This document shows, piece after piece, positions 22,620 to 30,802 of a stretch of 64,000 bases of DNA; position 1 is the stretch's first letter, and each line of letters begins with the position of its first letter. The notes under the pieces are model-generated. The model ran no database searches and was not told the origin of the DNA. It saw only the letters and a program-made list of their open reading frames with translations. The DNA lies in NCBI GenBank assembly GCA_017525805.1, contig JAFXSH010000138.1, positions 1 through 64,000 on the forward strand, in the 5' to 3' direction. Origin of the DNA: Clostridia bacterium (GTDB taxonomy: Bacteria; Bacillota_A; Clostridia; Christensenellales; Aristaeellaceae). A program made the translations under genes and the position numbers.

Positions 22620-23257
22620 TCAATGAATCGACTGCCAGAGAGTTTTACGAAATACTTTTGACACGCTCCGAGATCTTCGTTGTGGAGCAGAACTGCGTTT
22701 ATGCAGGCTGACAAAGACATTGAAAGCCAGTTCAAGCAAAAAGCTTTCGGTATTCGCCATTAAGGCGTCCTTAAATTCCTTCTCGTCGTATTTCTCACAA
22801 AGCCTCAGGAAATCAAAATTGTAAGGATTCAGCGTGCAGCATATCCCTCGACCAGTTGTTTTCCAGTGTTTTTCGCACATAGAACAGGGCGCGGGCTGAT
22901 CGAATTTGCATTTGTCGATCAGCAATTTCAGGTGTCCCCAGGGAATCAGGAAAATCGCGGGCATCGTCGCCAGGATAAAAGCTCATAGAAATACCTCATA
23001 TACTTGAGACTTGTAACAGAGAACGAATGAATGTCCGGGAACAGTCCTTTGAGATCGCTGCTGACCGATTGATAGAAACCTGTTCCATATTTCGCTTCTT
23101 CACTCATGCGGGAAATATCTCTGCCGAGGCTCCAATAGAAACGCAGCATCTCGTCATTTACTTTTACAGCCGCCCTTATCTGGCTCTGCTTGAATCGTTT
23201 GCCGACTTCTTGAATCCAGTCACGATATGCGCTGTCGCTGGATAGAAGCTTGTTCAT
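22620..23257 (-). pseudogene. DUF1016 (YhcG-like PDDEXK nuclease) gene, frameshifted and truncated
   Basis: Two overlapping frames carry one protein. The first (ATG 23257 to ~22946) reads MNKLLSSDSAYRDW, VKVNDEMLRFYWSLGRDIS and LKYMRYFYELL, the DUF1016 N-terminal domain. The second (22620-~22960) reads FLIPWGHLKLLIDKC and LNPYNFDFLRLCEKYDEKEF, KDALMANTESFLLELAF, parts of the C-terminal nuclease-like domain. The middle is shortened, the frame changes near 22950, and the extreme C-terminus with the catalytic core is replaced by junk. Intact YhcG proteins are about 340-380 residues and often lie in mobile or defence-related regions. A clear promoter (23310-23338) remains. Confidence 0.8.
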
Positions 23258-23309
23258 GGGTTGGCCCTGCATTCATGTATTCTGCAATCGTCAGGGCAAT
23301 TTCTCATAT

Positions 23310-23338
23310 ATTATACCCGAAAGCCACGAAAGATTCAA
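23310..23338 (-). promoter_or_regulatory. Promoter of the broken DUF1016 gene
   Basis: Minus strand TTGAAT (23333-23338), 17 bases, TATAAT (23310-23315), about 50 bases before ATG 23257. Confidence 0.65.
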
Positions 23339-23450
23339 TCTCCGCAATGTTCAATACGCCATTTTCTCACCCTCATGGGACACAACGGCCATTATACGTC
23401 CTGCCCCGTGTGGGTGTCCGGGAAATCTTGTTTTGCCCTGCCTTTTTCTG

Positions 23451-23492
23451 AAAGAAGAAAGTCCTTGAACATCAAGGCCTTTCTTCTTTTTT
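23451..23492. terminator. Rho-independent terminator hairpin
   Basis: AAAGAAGAAAG-T-CCTTGA pairs with TCAAGG-C-CTTTCTTC followed by TTTTTT on the plus strand. It lies between two leftward genes; on the minus strand the A-rich left arm also gives a U-rich tail. The core AAGTCCTTGA...TCAAGGC is like that of 1003-1039. The remaining sequence of 23258-23580 shows no gene. Confidence 0.7.
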
Positions 23493-23580
23493 GGCTTCTT
23501 CCCAAGGGAGTACAAAATACCGCTTGTTCGCCTGTCTCCTTCTGCCGCTTAACAAATCTCGATTTTCAGTCTGACGGCCG

Positions 23581-24537
23581 TTATTCTTTCGTGTTTTCCA
23601 GCGCCTGAAACAGCATCGGGAACACGTCGTCTGTGTGGGCCGGAGCATTTGCTTTGGGCCCTGGGTAGAAATCCTTTTTTGAACAGCCGGCCCGTCCGCC
23701 GCCCGCGCAGGCACAGGCACAGGCGCAGGCACAGGAAGCGCAGGCGCAGGAGGACCGGACGCAGCCGCCCGAACGGGTGTGGGTGTGCACGATCACGGGA
23801 TGCCCGCCGCCGAAGCCAGAGCCGCCCCGGTAATTATCATTCCGGCAGGCTTTCACGATGAGAATGACGATGCCAACGGGAATCAACATGCTCAGCACCA
23901 TGAAGCCCCAATCCTCATCATCCGTTTTCACGTTGGTGGACTGTTGATTTACATCCAGGTTCATGAAATAGCTCCGGGGATAGACTGCCTCCGCCCGCAG
24001 CCGTTCGCCCTTCCGCAGGGCGGTTTTCCAGAAGAGATAGCCGTTTTCTTCCAGTTCTGCGTTGGAGGACTGCACCCCCGCCGCGTTCCAGCGGATCACG
24101 GCGTTTTTCACTTCGATCTTGTCAAACCAGCCGGGGGTGAGGGAGAAGCGCGCCGTATCGTCCTCCAGCACGAACAGATAAGCCTGATGCAGGGAAAAAT
24201 CGAAGGACACTGTTTCTCCCGCGTAATATTTCCGGTCAAAGGTGATTTTCACATAGGAGCCGCCGTCGGACAGATAGCCGATCTTTTTAATGTTCTGGGA
24301 AATGGCGGCGAAGCTGTCGGCATGCTGATTGGGAATGCCGATCTTCACCCATTCCAGGGGGCCTTCGGCTTTATCGTCCAGCACCAGCCAATCCACGTGA
24401 TAGGTCAGGTCCGCCGTGCCGTCCTCCCGCAATTGCACGCTGACGCCGTAATTCTGGATCTCGTCCAGGTCCTTGGCGAAAGCGGAGAGGGGAAGCAGGC
24501 AAAGCAGCAGCGCGAACAAAACAAATATCTTTTTCAT
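23581..24537 (-). CDS. Membrane-anchored protein with Cys-Ala repeat tail, radical SAM partner
   Basis: A 318-residue protein. The signal peptide MKKIFVLFALLLCLLPLSAF leads to a DUF2207-like beta-rich extracytoplasmic domain (~22-205), then one membrane helix (GFMVLSMLIPVGIVILIVKA), then a cytoplasmic or exported Gly/His-rich linker and a cysteine-dense tail. Cysteines stand at 259, 264, 266, 269, 271, 273, 275, 277 and 285, mostly alternating with Ala (CACACACAC), followed by GGGRAG. Its ATG shares one base with the stop of the upstream radical SAM-SPASM gene (TGATG), so they are translationally coupled. The tail looks like a substrate for radical SAM modification such as thioether bond formation. 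Metal binding is the alternative. This pairing is inference from gene order and composition. Confidence 0.75.
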   Translation of the reverse strand: MKKIFVLFALLLCLLPLSAFAKDLDEIQNYGVSVQLREDGTADLTYHVDWLVLDDKAEGPLEWVKIGIPNQHADSFAAISQNIKKIGYLSDGGSYVKITFDRKYYAGETVSFDFSLHQAYLFVLEDDTARFSLTPGWFDKIEVKNAVIRWNAAGVQSSNAELEENGYLFWKTALRKGERLRAEAVYPRSYFMNLDVNQQSTNVKTDDEDWGFMVLSMLIPVGIVILIVKACRNDNYRGGSGFGGGHPVIVHTHTRSGGCVRSSCACASCACACACACAGGGRAGCSKKDFYPGPKANAPAHTDDVFPMLFQALENTKE

Positions 24538-25898
24538 CAGCAGCCCTCCTTTTTCAGCGGGCATTCATGGGACATTTTAGCGGAATAGTCACGGATCGTC
24601 ACGGCGGCTGGGCTGTTCCAGATGCGCTTCCAGTCGTCGGTGAGCAGATTACCCAGTGGCTTATCGGACAGCCAGCTCTGGCATGGCACCACGTCGCCAT
24701 TGGGGGCCACCGCCATATTGGAAAGGCAGGCTCCGCAGGAGGGCACCATGAGGCCCAGTTCCCGCAGGGTTTCCTCCTTCACCCAGCCGGGAGACGTAAA
24801 GGAAAGCTCCATTTCGTTTTCGTTGCAGTATGCGGCGGCTGCGCGCAGGGTTTCTGTCAATTGCATTTCGGTCAACTGCGTAGCCTGGCTGTCCTTTTCC
24901 TTCGCGTTGCCGGTCAGGATGAGGCTGGAGCAGGACACATAGCCCACGCCCATATCCCGCAGGACTTCCAGCGTTTTCACGTATTCCCCGGCGTTCAGGC
25001 TGCAAAGCGGCGTGTTCACGCTGACGTTGAGGCCCGCCTTCAGGGCGTTGTTCAGGCCCTCCATGGTTTTATGATGATTCTGCGCGCCCACCAGGATGTT
25101 GTGGGCGGCTTCCTCGGCGGAATACAGGGTGATTTGGGCGCTGTCCAGGCTGGCGTCGTACAGGGCGCGGGCCAGATCCGCCGTCAGGTTCACGCCGTTG
25201 GTATTCAGCCGGGTCACAAACCACTGGGCGTATTCCACCAGTTCCACCAGGTCGCCGCGCAGGGTAGGTTCCCCGCCGGTAAAGGTCAGCTGGGGAATGT
25301 TGGCTTTTCGGCAGGCGTCGATCACCCGCTTCCACTCCGCCGTAGTCAGTTCTTTCACTTCCGCCTCCGGCTGACCAGCGGCGTAGCAGTGCAGGCATTT
25401 CTGGTTGCAGTGCCAATGGCCGTCTTTGGTCATGGCGGATACCATCAGGTCCATCCGGTGGGGCGCGGTCATGTAAGGCGCGTATTCGCCCAGGGACAGA
25501 TACCCGATCTCCGTTTCCGGCTTCCGTCCGTATGCCACGTCCATCAGCGCCCGCAGCATGGTTTCCAGGTCCTTGTGGATGATTTCACGGGGCGTTCTGG
25601 GAAACACGCGGCAGGTATCGCTTACCGTCTGCTCCACGATCCTGTCCAGGTCCTCCTGGGCCAGGGGCTGATCCGGAAGCTGATTCACCCGCGTGATGAA
25701 ATGATTCAGCAGCACCGTCCAGCTTGGATTCACCGGAATGATATCCTGCCCGTTGAGAATGACCACAGACGGCTCCTTCATAGGATGCTTGGGAGGCACC
25801 AGATGGATGCGCACCACGCCCGGCCCCCGCGGATTCAAGGTGGTGTGCGATACGCCGGTAAAACAGGTTTTCATGTATTTCCATTCCCGAAAATTCAT
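24537..25898 (-). CDS. Radical SAM protein with SPASM-type C-terminal cluster domain
   Basis: A 453-residue enzyme. The SAM-binding cluster motif CNQKCLHC has Cys164, Cys168 and Cys171; the GGEP motif follows in LTFTGGEPTLRGD. The C-terminal SPASM-like region has PSCGACLSN, then VVPCQSWL, then HECPLKKEGC, supplying cysteines for auxiliary iron-sulfur clusters. Residues 1-~140 form an N-terminal domain (beginning MNFREWKYMKTCFTG) that may bind the partner. SPASM radical SAM proteins commonly mature peptides or proteins by forming thioether or C-C bonds. Start ATG 25898 has GGAGG 5 bases upstream. Coupling to the Cys-Ala-tail protein suggests that protein as substrate. Confidence 0.85.
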   Translation of the reverse strand: MNFREWKYMKTCFTGVSHTTLNPRGPGVVRIHLVPPKHPMKEPSVVILNGQDIIPVNPSWTVLLNHFITRVNQLPDQPLAQEDLDRIVEQTVSDTCRVFPRTPREIIHKDLETMLRALMDVAYGRKPETEIGYLSLGEYAPYMTAPHRMDLMVSAMTKDGHWHCNQKCLHCYAAGQPEAEVKELTTAEWKRVIDACRKANIPQLTFTGGEPTLRGDLVELVEYAQWFVTRLNTNGVNLTADLARALYDASLDSAQITLYSAEEAAHNILVGAQNHHKTMEGLNNALKAGLNVSVNTPLCSLNAGEYVKTLEVLRDMGVGYVSCSSLILTGNAKEKDSQATQLTEMQLTETLRAAAAYCNENEMELSFTSPGWVKEETLRELGLMVPSCGACLSNMAVAPNGDVVPCQSWLSDKPLGNLLTDDWKRIWNSPAAVTIRDYSAKMSHECPLKKEGC

Positions 25899-26550
25899 AG
25901 TGTCCTCCATTGCTCTTTTTCAGGGAAAGCAGTGCGTCAGCCGCATCCTTTCAACGAAACCATCATAGCAGAGAAAACCTTGCCATGCAAGGGAAAAAGC
26001 TCAAAATGTCGGTAGAATCGGTCAAAATGTCATCCGGCAAAGCGCCTGTTTAGCGCGCTCTTTGGCTGCGAAGGCGCTGCTCCTTTTCCGGCGAAAATGT
26101 CACAAATCGACGCAATTGCCTTTTGGGGGTACAAAATCATGAGAACGACAGTCCAACACATATGCTGAACAAGCATGAGGAACAGTTAATGCAGGAGTGG
26201 AAGAAACGGTGCTGCAGAAGGAACTGAAATAATTCCTGTGGGCCGCCACTCCTTTCCATGCTAAGATACGCTTGCCTGCCGGAGCAAATCCGGCGGTTAT
26301 TTTCGTTTGAGCCGGTTTTGTAGACGAGATAGCCCCCTTGATCACGGTAGGTGCGCCGCGTGCAGATGATGATTGCAGGGTAAGGCACGGAAAGGGGTGG
26401 CATCGGTTTCTGGAAAGCTTGAACGATGCGGGAGGCACGTCCTTCCAGCTTTGATTCATTTCAAGGCGTTTTTATCATATATAATAAGTCACTTTCCACA
26501 TGATTTCCTGCTTACAAGATACGGATTTCATTCTTTTTCGTATAAAATGC
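25899..26550. other. Long intergenic region with short AAAATGTC repeats, no gene
   Basis: AAAATGTC occurs at 26003-26010, 26024-26031 and 26094-26101 in one orientation, with a hairpin AGCGCCT/AGGCGCT (26041-26078) between them. Regular repeats of this sort occur at ends of some insertion sequences (IS21-like), but no transposase is present. Open frames at 26100-26460 have no ribosome binding site and match no family I know. The region likely contains remnants of mobile DNA. Confidence 0.4.
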
Positions 26551-26581
26551 TTGACTTAGAGTAAACTTCAAGGATTATGAT
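26551..26581 (+). promoter_or_regulatory. MerR-type promoter with 19-base spacer, upstream of GH9
   Basis: TTGACT (26551-26556), a 19-base spacer containing the imperfect dyad CTTAGAGT-AA-ACTTCAAG, then TATGAT (26576-26581). Over-long spacers with a dyad between the boxes are the signature of MerR-family activated promoters. A near-identical copy in opposite orientation lies at 28666-28696. No merR gene is in the window. Confidence 0.65.
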
Positions 26582-26646
26582 GAAGACAACAAGAATCCTT
26601 CCCACTATCAATTATGATTTGAACCGTCCTGAAAGGAAGACAAGCC

Positions 26647-28260
26647 ATGGATTCTCCTTCAAAAATCCGGATCAATCAGCTGGGCTATGCCCCTCATTTA
26701 CCACAGCGGGTGACGGTGCTGACGGACGTGCTACTGATTTTGCGGGATGAAGGCGGCAGAGAAATCCGTAGGTTTGATCCTCTGTCGCTTCAATGGGACG
26801 AAGCTTCCGGGGAAAGGGTTGCCGCTGTGACGCTTCATCTGTCCGCGCCTGGAGCATACTTTCTGGAGGCGGAGGATGAACGGCGGCGGATCACGGTGCG
26901 CGCAGAACCCTGGCGTGATGTGACCAACGCGCTCATCAAGGGGCTGTATTATCAGCGCTGCGGCTGTGCGTTGGAGGCAGTCCATGCTGGTCCCTACGCC
27001 CATCCCGCCTGCCATACGGCTCCGGCGGTGGATTGGGAGGACCGGAACAAACGGCAAAAGGTTACCGGCGGCTGGCACGACGCGGGTGATTATGGCAAGT
27101 ATGTGGGGCCAGGGGCAGTGACTGTGGCGCATCTGCTGTACGCCTGGAAGCTGTTCCCGAGCGGATGCTCCGATCCGCTGAATATTCCGGAATCCGGAAG
27201 CGGCGTCCCGGATATTCTGAGCGAAGCCCGGTATGAACTGGAATGGCTGCTGCAAATGCAGCGCGCGGACGGCGCGTTTCATCACAAACTCACCAAGGCG
27301 CGTTTCGCCTCTTTCATCATGCCCCAGGAAGACAGGGAAACAGAATATTTGATGCCGGTTTCCTCCTGCGCTACCGGCGCGGCCTGCGCGTGTTTGGCCC
27401 TGGCGGGCCGTATTTACCGCGCTTTTGACGCGCCTTTTGCCAACCGCATGCTGCTTTCCGCCCTGCGGGCATGGGATTGGCTCTGTCGCCACCCGGATTT
27501 CATTCCTTTCCAGAATCCCGAAGGCGTGCGCACGGGCCAATACGGAAATCGGAGCGATACGGACGAGCGTTTCTGGGCCGCCTGTGAATTATTTGCCTTA
27601 ACCGGTGAAACCAGTTTTCGGGAAGCCGCGGAATCATACTATGCCCTCGGACAGCAGCTGACGCAGTTCGGCTGGTCGAATGTAGGCGGCTTAGGCGCGC
27701 TGTGCTGCCTGTTCGATGTAAGAGAAAAGGCCGGAAACATCCTGTACACGGCATTGAAAAAGGATTTTCTTGAGCAAAGCGAAGCGTGTCTCGCTTTATC
27801 CCAAAAATCGGGTTACGGCACCGCCCTCGATCCAGACCGCTATGTATGGGGCAGCATCCTGCCCATCATGAGCCATGCCATGACGATGATCCTGAACGCG
27901 CTGATCACCGGACGGGAAGACATGCGGGACGCGGCTTTGCTGCAATGGCATTACGCCATGGGAATGAACGCTCTGGATACTTGTTTTGTCACCGGGTTCG
28001 GGGAAAAGAGCGTCCTCCATCCCCATCATCGGCCTTCCGGCGCGGACGGTGTGGAAGCGCCTGTGCCCGGCCTGATTTCCGGCGGGCCCAACAAGCGTTT
28101 CCCCTACCCCGCCACCAAAGAAAAGCTGGGAGATGATACGCCCCCAGCCAAGTATTTCCTGGATGAAACGCCCAGCGCGGACACCAATGAGATCGCCATT
28201 TACTGGAATTCCCCGGCGGTCTTTTTGGGCGCGTATTTGAACAGCCTGACATTGAAATAA
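26647..28260 (+). CDS. Glycoside hydrolase family 9 enzyme, cytoplasmic
   Basis: A 537-residue GH9 enzyme without signal peptide. Residues 1-~88 are the Ig-like CelD_N domain (INQLGYAPHLPQRVTVLTD). The catalytic (alpha/alpha)6 domain has GWHDAGDYGKY (142-152) with the catalytic base Asp pair and, near the end, ADTNEIAIYWNSP with the likely acid Glu515. GMNALDTCFVTGFGEKSV and HPHHRPS are the usual GH9 motifs. GH9 enzymes cut beta-1,4-glucans or, in the intracellular group, cello-oligosaccharides and glucosaminides. Lack of a leader suggests action on imported oligosaccharides. AAAGGAAG precedes ATG 26647; a MerR-type promoter lies 66 bases upstream. Confidence 0.88.
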   Translation: MDSPSKIRINQLGYAPHLPQRVTVLTDVLLILRDEGGREIRRFDPLSLQWDEASGERVAAVTLHLSAPGAYFLEAEDERRRITVRAEPWRDVTNALIKGLYYQRCGCALEAVHAGPYAHPACHTAPAVDWEDRNKRQKVTGGWHDAGDYGKYVGPGAVTVAHLLYAWKLFPSGCSDPLNIPESGSGVPDILSEARYELEWLLQMQRADGAFHHKLTKARFASFIMPQEDRETEYLMPVSSCATGAACACLALAGRIYRAFDAPFANRMLLSALRAWDWLCRHPDFIPFQNPEGVRTGQYGNRSDTDERFWAACELFALTGETSFREAAESYYALGQQLTQFGWSNVGGLGALCCLFDVREKAGNILYTALKKDFLEQSEACLALSQKSGYGTALDPDRYVWGSILPIMSHAMTMILNALITGREDMRDAALLQWHYAMGMNALDTCFVTGFGEKSVLHPHHRPSGADGVEAPVPGLISGGPNKRFPYPATKEKLGDDTPPAKYFLDETPSADTNEIAIYWNSPAVFLGAYLNSLTLK

Positions 28261-28299
28261 ATCCATTTCCCAAGAATATGAAAGCTTATCCACGGTGAT

Positions 28300-28530
28300 T
28301 CATCCAGCGCTTCCGCTTTCAGAGGATACGTTCCGCGCGCTTTTGGTCTTTTTCCGCCAGGAAGCGTAGCGAAGGAGGCAGGAAACGCCCGCTAACATCC
28401 AGGTCAGGCCCGCCGTGATCCAAATAGACCATACGCCGATGGCCGTAAAATGGAACAGTGGCAGCGCGAAGACGGAAAGCAGGCGCAGCGGCTTGCCTTC
28501 CGTCATATCCATGGTAGCATGTCCTCGCAT
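28300..28530 (-). pseudogene. MATE efflux pump remnant with large internal deletion
   Basis: The frame from ATG 28530 reads MDMTEGKPLRLLSVFALPLF, the conserved N-terminus of MATE pumps, and then jumps directly to HFTAIGVWSIWITAGLTWML followed by RYASWRKKTK, the usual C-terminus of the same family (last membrane helix and basic tail). Roughly 380 residues in between are gone, leaving ~76. Intact members have 12 membrane segments and ~450 residues. AAGGA precedes the start, and a MerR-type promoter (28666-28696) points into it, as is common for drug-efflux genes. Not functional as a transporter. Confidence 0.75.
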
Positions 28531-28665
28531 GTAGTCATCCTTCTCATCTGTCAAGCCAGGAATTTGCCCGCTGAAAGATACAGCCGATACCATTCCCGGT
28601 GGTTCAGGCATACCGCGGTGTTTCTCGCAGCGTGTCACACAGTCTTGGAACTTTCGTTCCCGCGT

Positions 28666-28696
28666 ATCATAGATCTTAAAGTTTACTCTAAGTCAA
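28666..28696 (-). promoter_or_regulatory. MerR-type promoter of the MATE remnant, inverted copy
   Basis: Minus strand TTGACT (28691-28696), 19-base spacer with dyad CTTAGAGT-AA-ACTTTAAG, then TATGAT (28666-28671). The dyad halves match at 7 of 8 positions. The copy at 26551-26581 differs at only a few positions. Confidence 0.7.
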
Positions 28697-28914
28697 GCGT
28701 TTCTAAAAATATTGTATTCATGCGGCACGCCGCAATCAATGATACAGGAGGGAAACGAGATGGCAGGCATCATATAATGATATGGACGCGCCCGATCCGA
28801 AATGCATCGTGGAGATGCCTAAAAGCTACGAAAAAGCCGATAGATGACAGAAGCGAACAAGAACTGCCGCTTTATTTGCTTTCAATGAACCGACAGAAAA
28901 AAAGGAGAAAAAGC
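28697..28914. other. Spacer before the 28915 gene
   Basis: Contains an isolated ribosome binding site and start (AGGAGGGAAACGAG then ATG at 28759) whose frame stops after five codons, so it is either a leader peptide or a relic. No clear promoter for the 28915 gene was found; it may be transcribed from upstream of GH9. Confidence 0.3.
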
Positions 28915-30654
28915 ATGGGAAATTACCGGAATTTTACCCTGGTCACCTACTTTGTGGCCCACGCCGCCGCCCGTGTGACGGAAGCGCAGTTGGAGGAGCA
29001 ATTGGGCTTTATTCTCAAGCATCTGCGCCTGGATAAGGTGTATTTGGAACCCTTCCGGGGAGAAATGGCCACCCATGAGCAGGTGGAAATGTGCCGAAGG
29101 GTGTTTGAGCGCCACGGCATTCAGGTGGCGGGTGGCCTGACCACCGTGATGCTCATGCCGGAGGGCAGCCGCCCCAAGGCAAGGCTTTTCAATACCCTGT
29201 GCTACAACGATCCCGCCATGCGGCAGAAGTTAAAGGAAGTCAGCGCGTTCATCGGGGCCCACTTCGATGAATTCATCATCGACGATTTCTTTTTTACCAA
29301 CTGCATGTGCTCCGACTGCGTGCGGGAAAAGGAACGGTTCAACCGCGAAAACGGCGTTGAAGACGAAAGCTGGGAAGCGTACCGCTTAGACCTCCTGCGC
29401 CGGGTAAGCCGGGAGGATGTGATCGAGCCCGCGAAAAAAGCCAACCCCAACTGCCGCATCACCATCAAATACCCCAACTGGGCGGAAAGCTATCAGGAAA
29501 CGGGCTACAATCCCAAGGCCCAGCGGGACATGTTCGACCGGATTTATACCGGCACCGAGACCCGGGACCCCATGACCACCGACCAGCACCTGCCCCGGTA
29601 CTTAAGCTTTTCCCTGATGACCTACTTTGAAAGCATGTGGCCCAAGCACAACGGAGGCGGCTGGTTCGATACCTTTGATACTCACATCACCGAGCATTAT
29701 TTGGAGCAGGCTTATCTGACCGCTTTTGCCAAACCCCGGGAAATGATGCTGTTCTGCTTCCAAAGCCTGCTGGACAACATGTACACCCCCGCCCTTGGCT
29801 TCCAATTGGACAAGCTGGACGCGGTGCTGGACAGCGTGGGCGCACCCAAGGGCATCGCCTGCTATCTGCCCGATAATTGCCAGGGCGAGGACAACGTGCA
29901 GGATTTCTTAGGCATGTGCGGCTTCCCGGTGATATGCACGCCTTATTTCCCGGAGAACGAAAAGCAAATATTGCTCACCCGCTCCTCCGCCTGCGACCCG
30001 GATGTGGCGGACAAGTTGAAAGCCTGGCTTCAAAAAACCGGCGGCGACGCGCTGGTCACCACCGGCTTCCTAAGCGCTGCCAAGGGAATGGAAGCCCTGA
30101 CCAGCATCCGGCTTCGGGGCCGTTCCGTCACGGTGGACGCCTATCGGGTGGAACAGGCGGGAGGACATCACGCCTGCCTGTATCCCGCCGCGGTGAAACC
30201 AATTTCCCTGCCCGTGGCGGAATTCCGCAACAATTCCACCTGGGCGGTGGTGAAGGGCAGCCACGGGGAAGAAAGCTACGGTCTGCTGCTTCGGGACGAT
30301 TATCTGGACGGCCACCTGTGGACGCTGACCGTGCCCGACGCTTTCCCGGATTTCTACGCCCTGCCCGAACCGGTGCTCAGCCGCGTGCGCCAGGTGTTCC
30401 CGGTGGAAGGGGTATGGCTGGAGGGCCCCGCCCGCATCGGCCTGTTCGTGTATGACAACAGTTCCTTCATTCTTTATCCCTTTGTGATGGAGGGCGTCCA
30501 GCGGCAGATCGTTCGGGTGCACGCGCAAGGCGCGTCCGCCCTGCGCATCCCCGGAAAAGAAAACCTCATCCAGCCGCTGTACCGGGAAGGAGAAGACGCC
30601 GTGTTCGAGCTGGAGGCCGTGCCGGGCAGGTTCACCGTGTATCAAAAAACATGA
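28915..30654 (+). CDS. Putative cytoplasmic TIM-barrel glycoside hydrolase, family not assigned
   Basis: A 579-residue protein with AAAGGAG 7 bases before ATG 28915 and no signal peptide. The first ~330 residues look like a TIM barrel: FTLVTYFVAHA, LDKVYLEPFRGE, GIQVAGGLTTVML, FDEFIIDDFFFTNCMCSDC (an acidic cluster at a strand end), ITIKYPNWAESYQETGY, EMMLFCFQSL. The C-terminal part has a Rossmann-like segment and a beta domain, an architecture like GH42 and related enzymes. CMCSDCVREKERF resembles the CxC...C stretch of some beta-galactosidase-like proteins. I cannot assign a CAZy family. It sits between GH9 and an importer operon, so a role in oligosaccharide breakdown is likely. It ends at a terminator (30663-30700). 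Confidence 0.55.
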   Translation: MGNYRNFTLVTYFVAHAAARVTEAQLEEQLGFILKHLRLDKVYLEPFRGEMATHEQVEMCRRVFERHGIQVAGGLTTVMLMPEGSRPKARLFNTLCYNDPAMRQKLKEVSAFIGAHFDEFIIDDFFFTNCMCSDCVREKERFNRENGVEDESWEAYRLDLLRRVSREDVIEPAKKANPNCRITIKYPNWAESYQETGYNPKAQRDMFDRIYTGTETRDPMTTDQHLPRYLSFSLMTYFESMWPKHNGGGWFDTFDTHITEHYLEQAYLTAFAKPREMMLFCFQSLLDNMYTPALGFQLDKLDAVLDSVGAPKGIACYLPDNCQGEDNVQDFLGMCGFPVICTPYFPENEKQILLTRSSACDPDVADKLKAWLQKTGGDALVTTGFLSAAKGMEALTSIRLRGRSVTVDAYRVEQAGGHHACLYPAAVKPISLPVAEFRNNSTWAVVKGSHGEESYGLLLRDDYLDGHLWTLTVPDAFPDFYALPEPVLSRVRQVFPVEGVWLEGPARIGLFVYDNSSFILYPFVMEGVQRQIVRVHAQGASALRIPGKENLIQPLYREGEDAVFELEAVPGRFTVYQKT

Positions 30655-30662
30655 CACCGTGC

Positions 30663-30703
30663 GATGAAGCATCCTGAATACGAAAAATGCTTCATCCTGT
30701 CTT
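30663..30703 (+). terminator. Terminator after the putative glycosidase gene
   Basis: GATGAAGCAT (30663-30672) pairs with ATGCTTCATC (30687-30696), followed by CTGTCTTTT. Confidence 0.75.
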
Positions 30704-30711
30704 TTATCCCC

Positions 30712-30739
30712 TTGACAAGAAAAAAAGAGAGTGTATAAT
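30712..30739 (+). promoter_or_regulatory. Strong promoter of the FbpABC-like importer operon
   Basis: TTGACA (30712-30717), 16-base A-rich spacer, TATAAT (30734-30739); ATG is 64 bases downstream of the -10 box. Confidence 0.8.
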
Positions 30740-30802
30740 TACATGTAAAGGTTGGCAAGAAGCCTGCCAAAAACTGAAAATAAGAAAGGAAGAGAATATC
30801 CC

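Noticed and set aside
26100..26460. Small genes in the spacer before GH9
   Set aside because: Several overlapping frames exist in different phases, none with a ribosome site or family resemblance.
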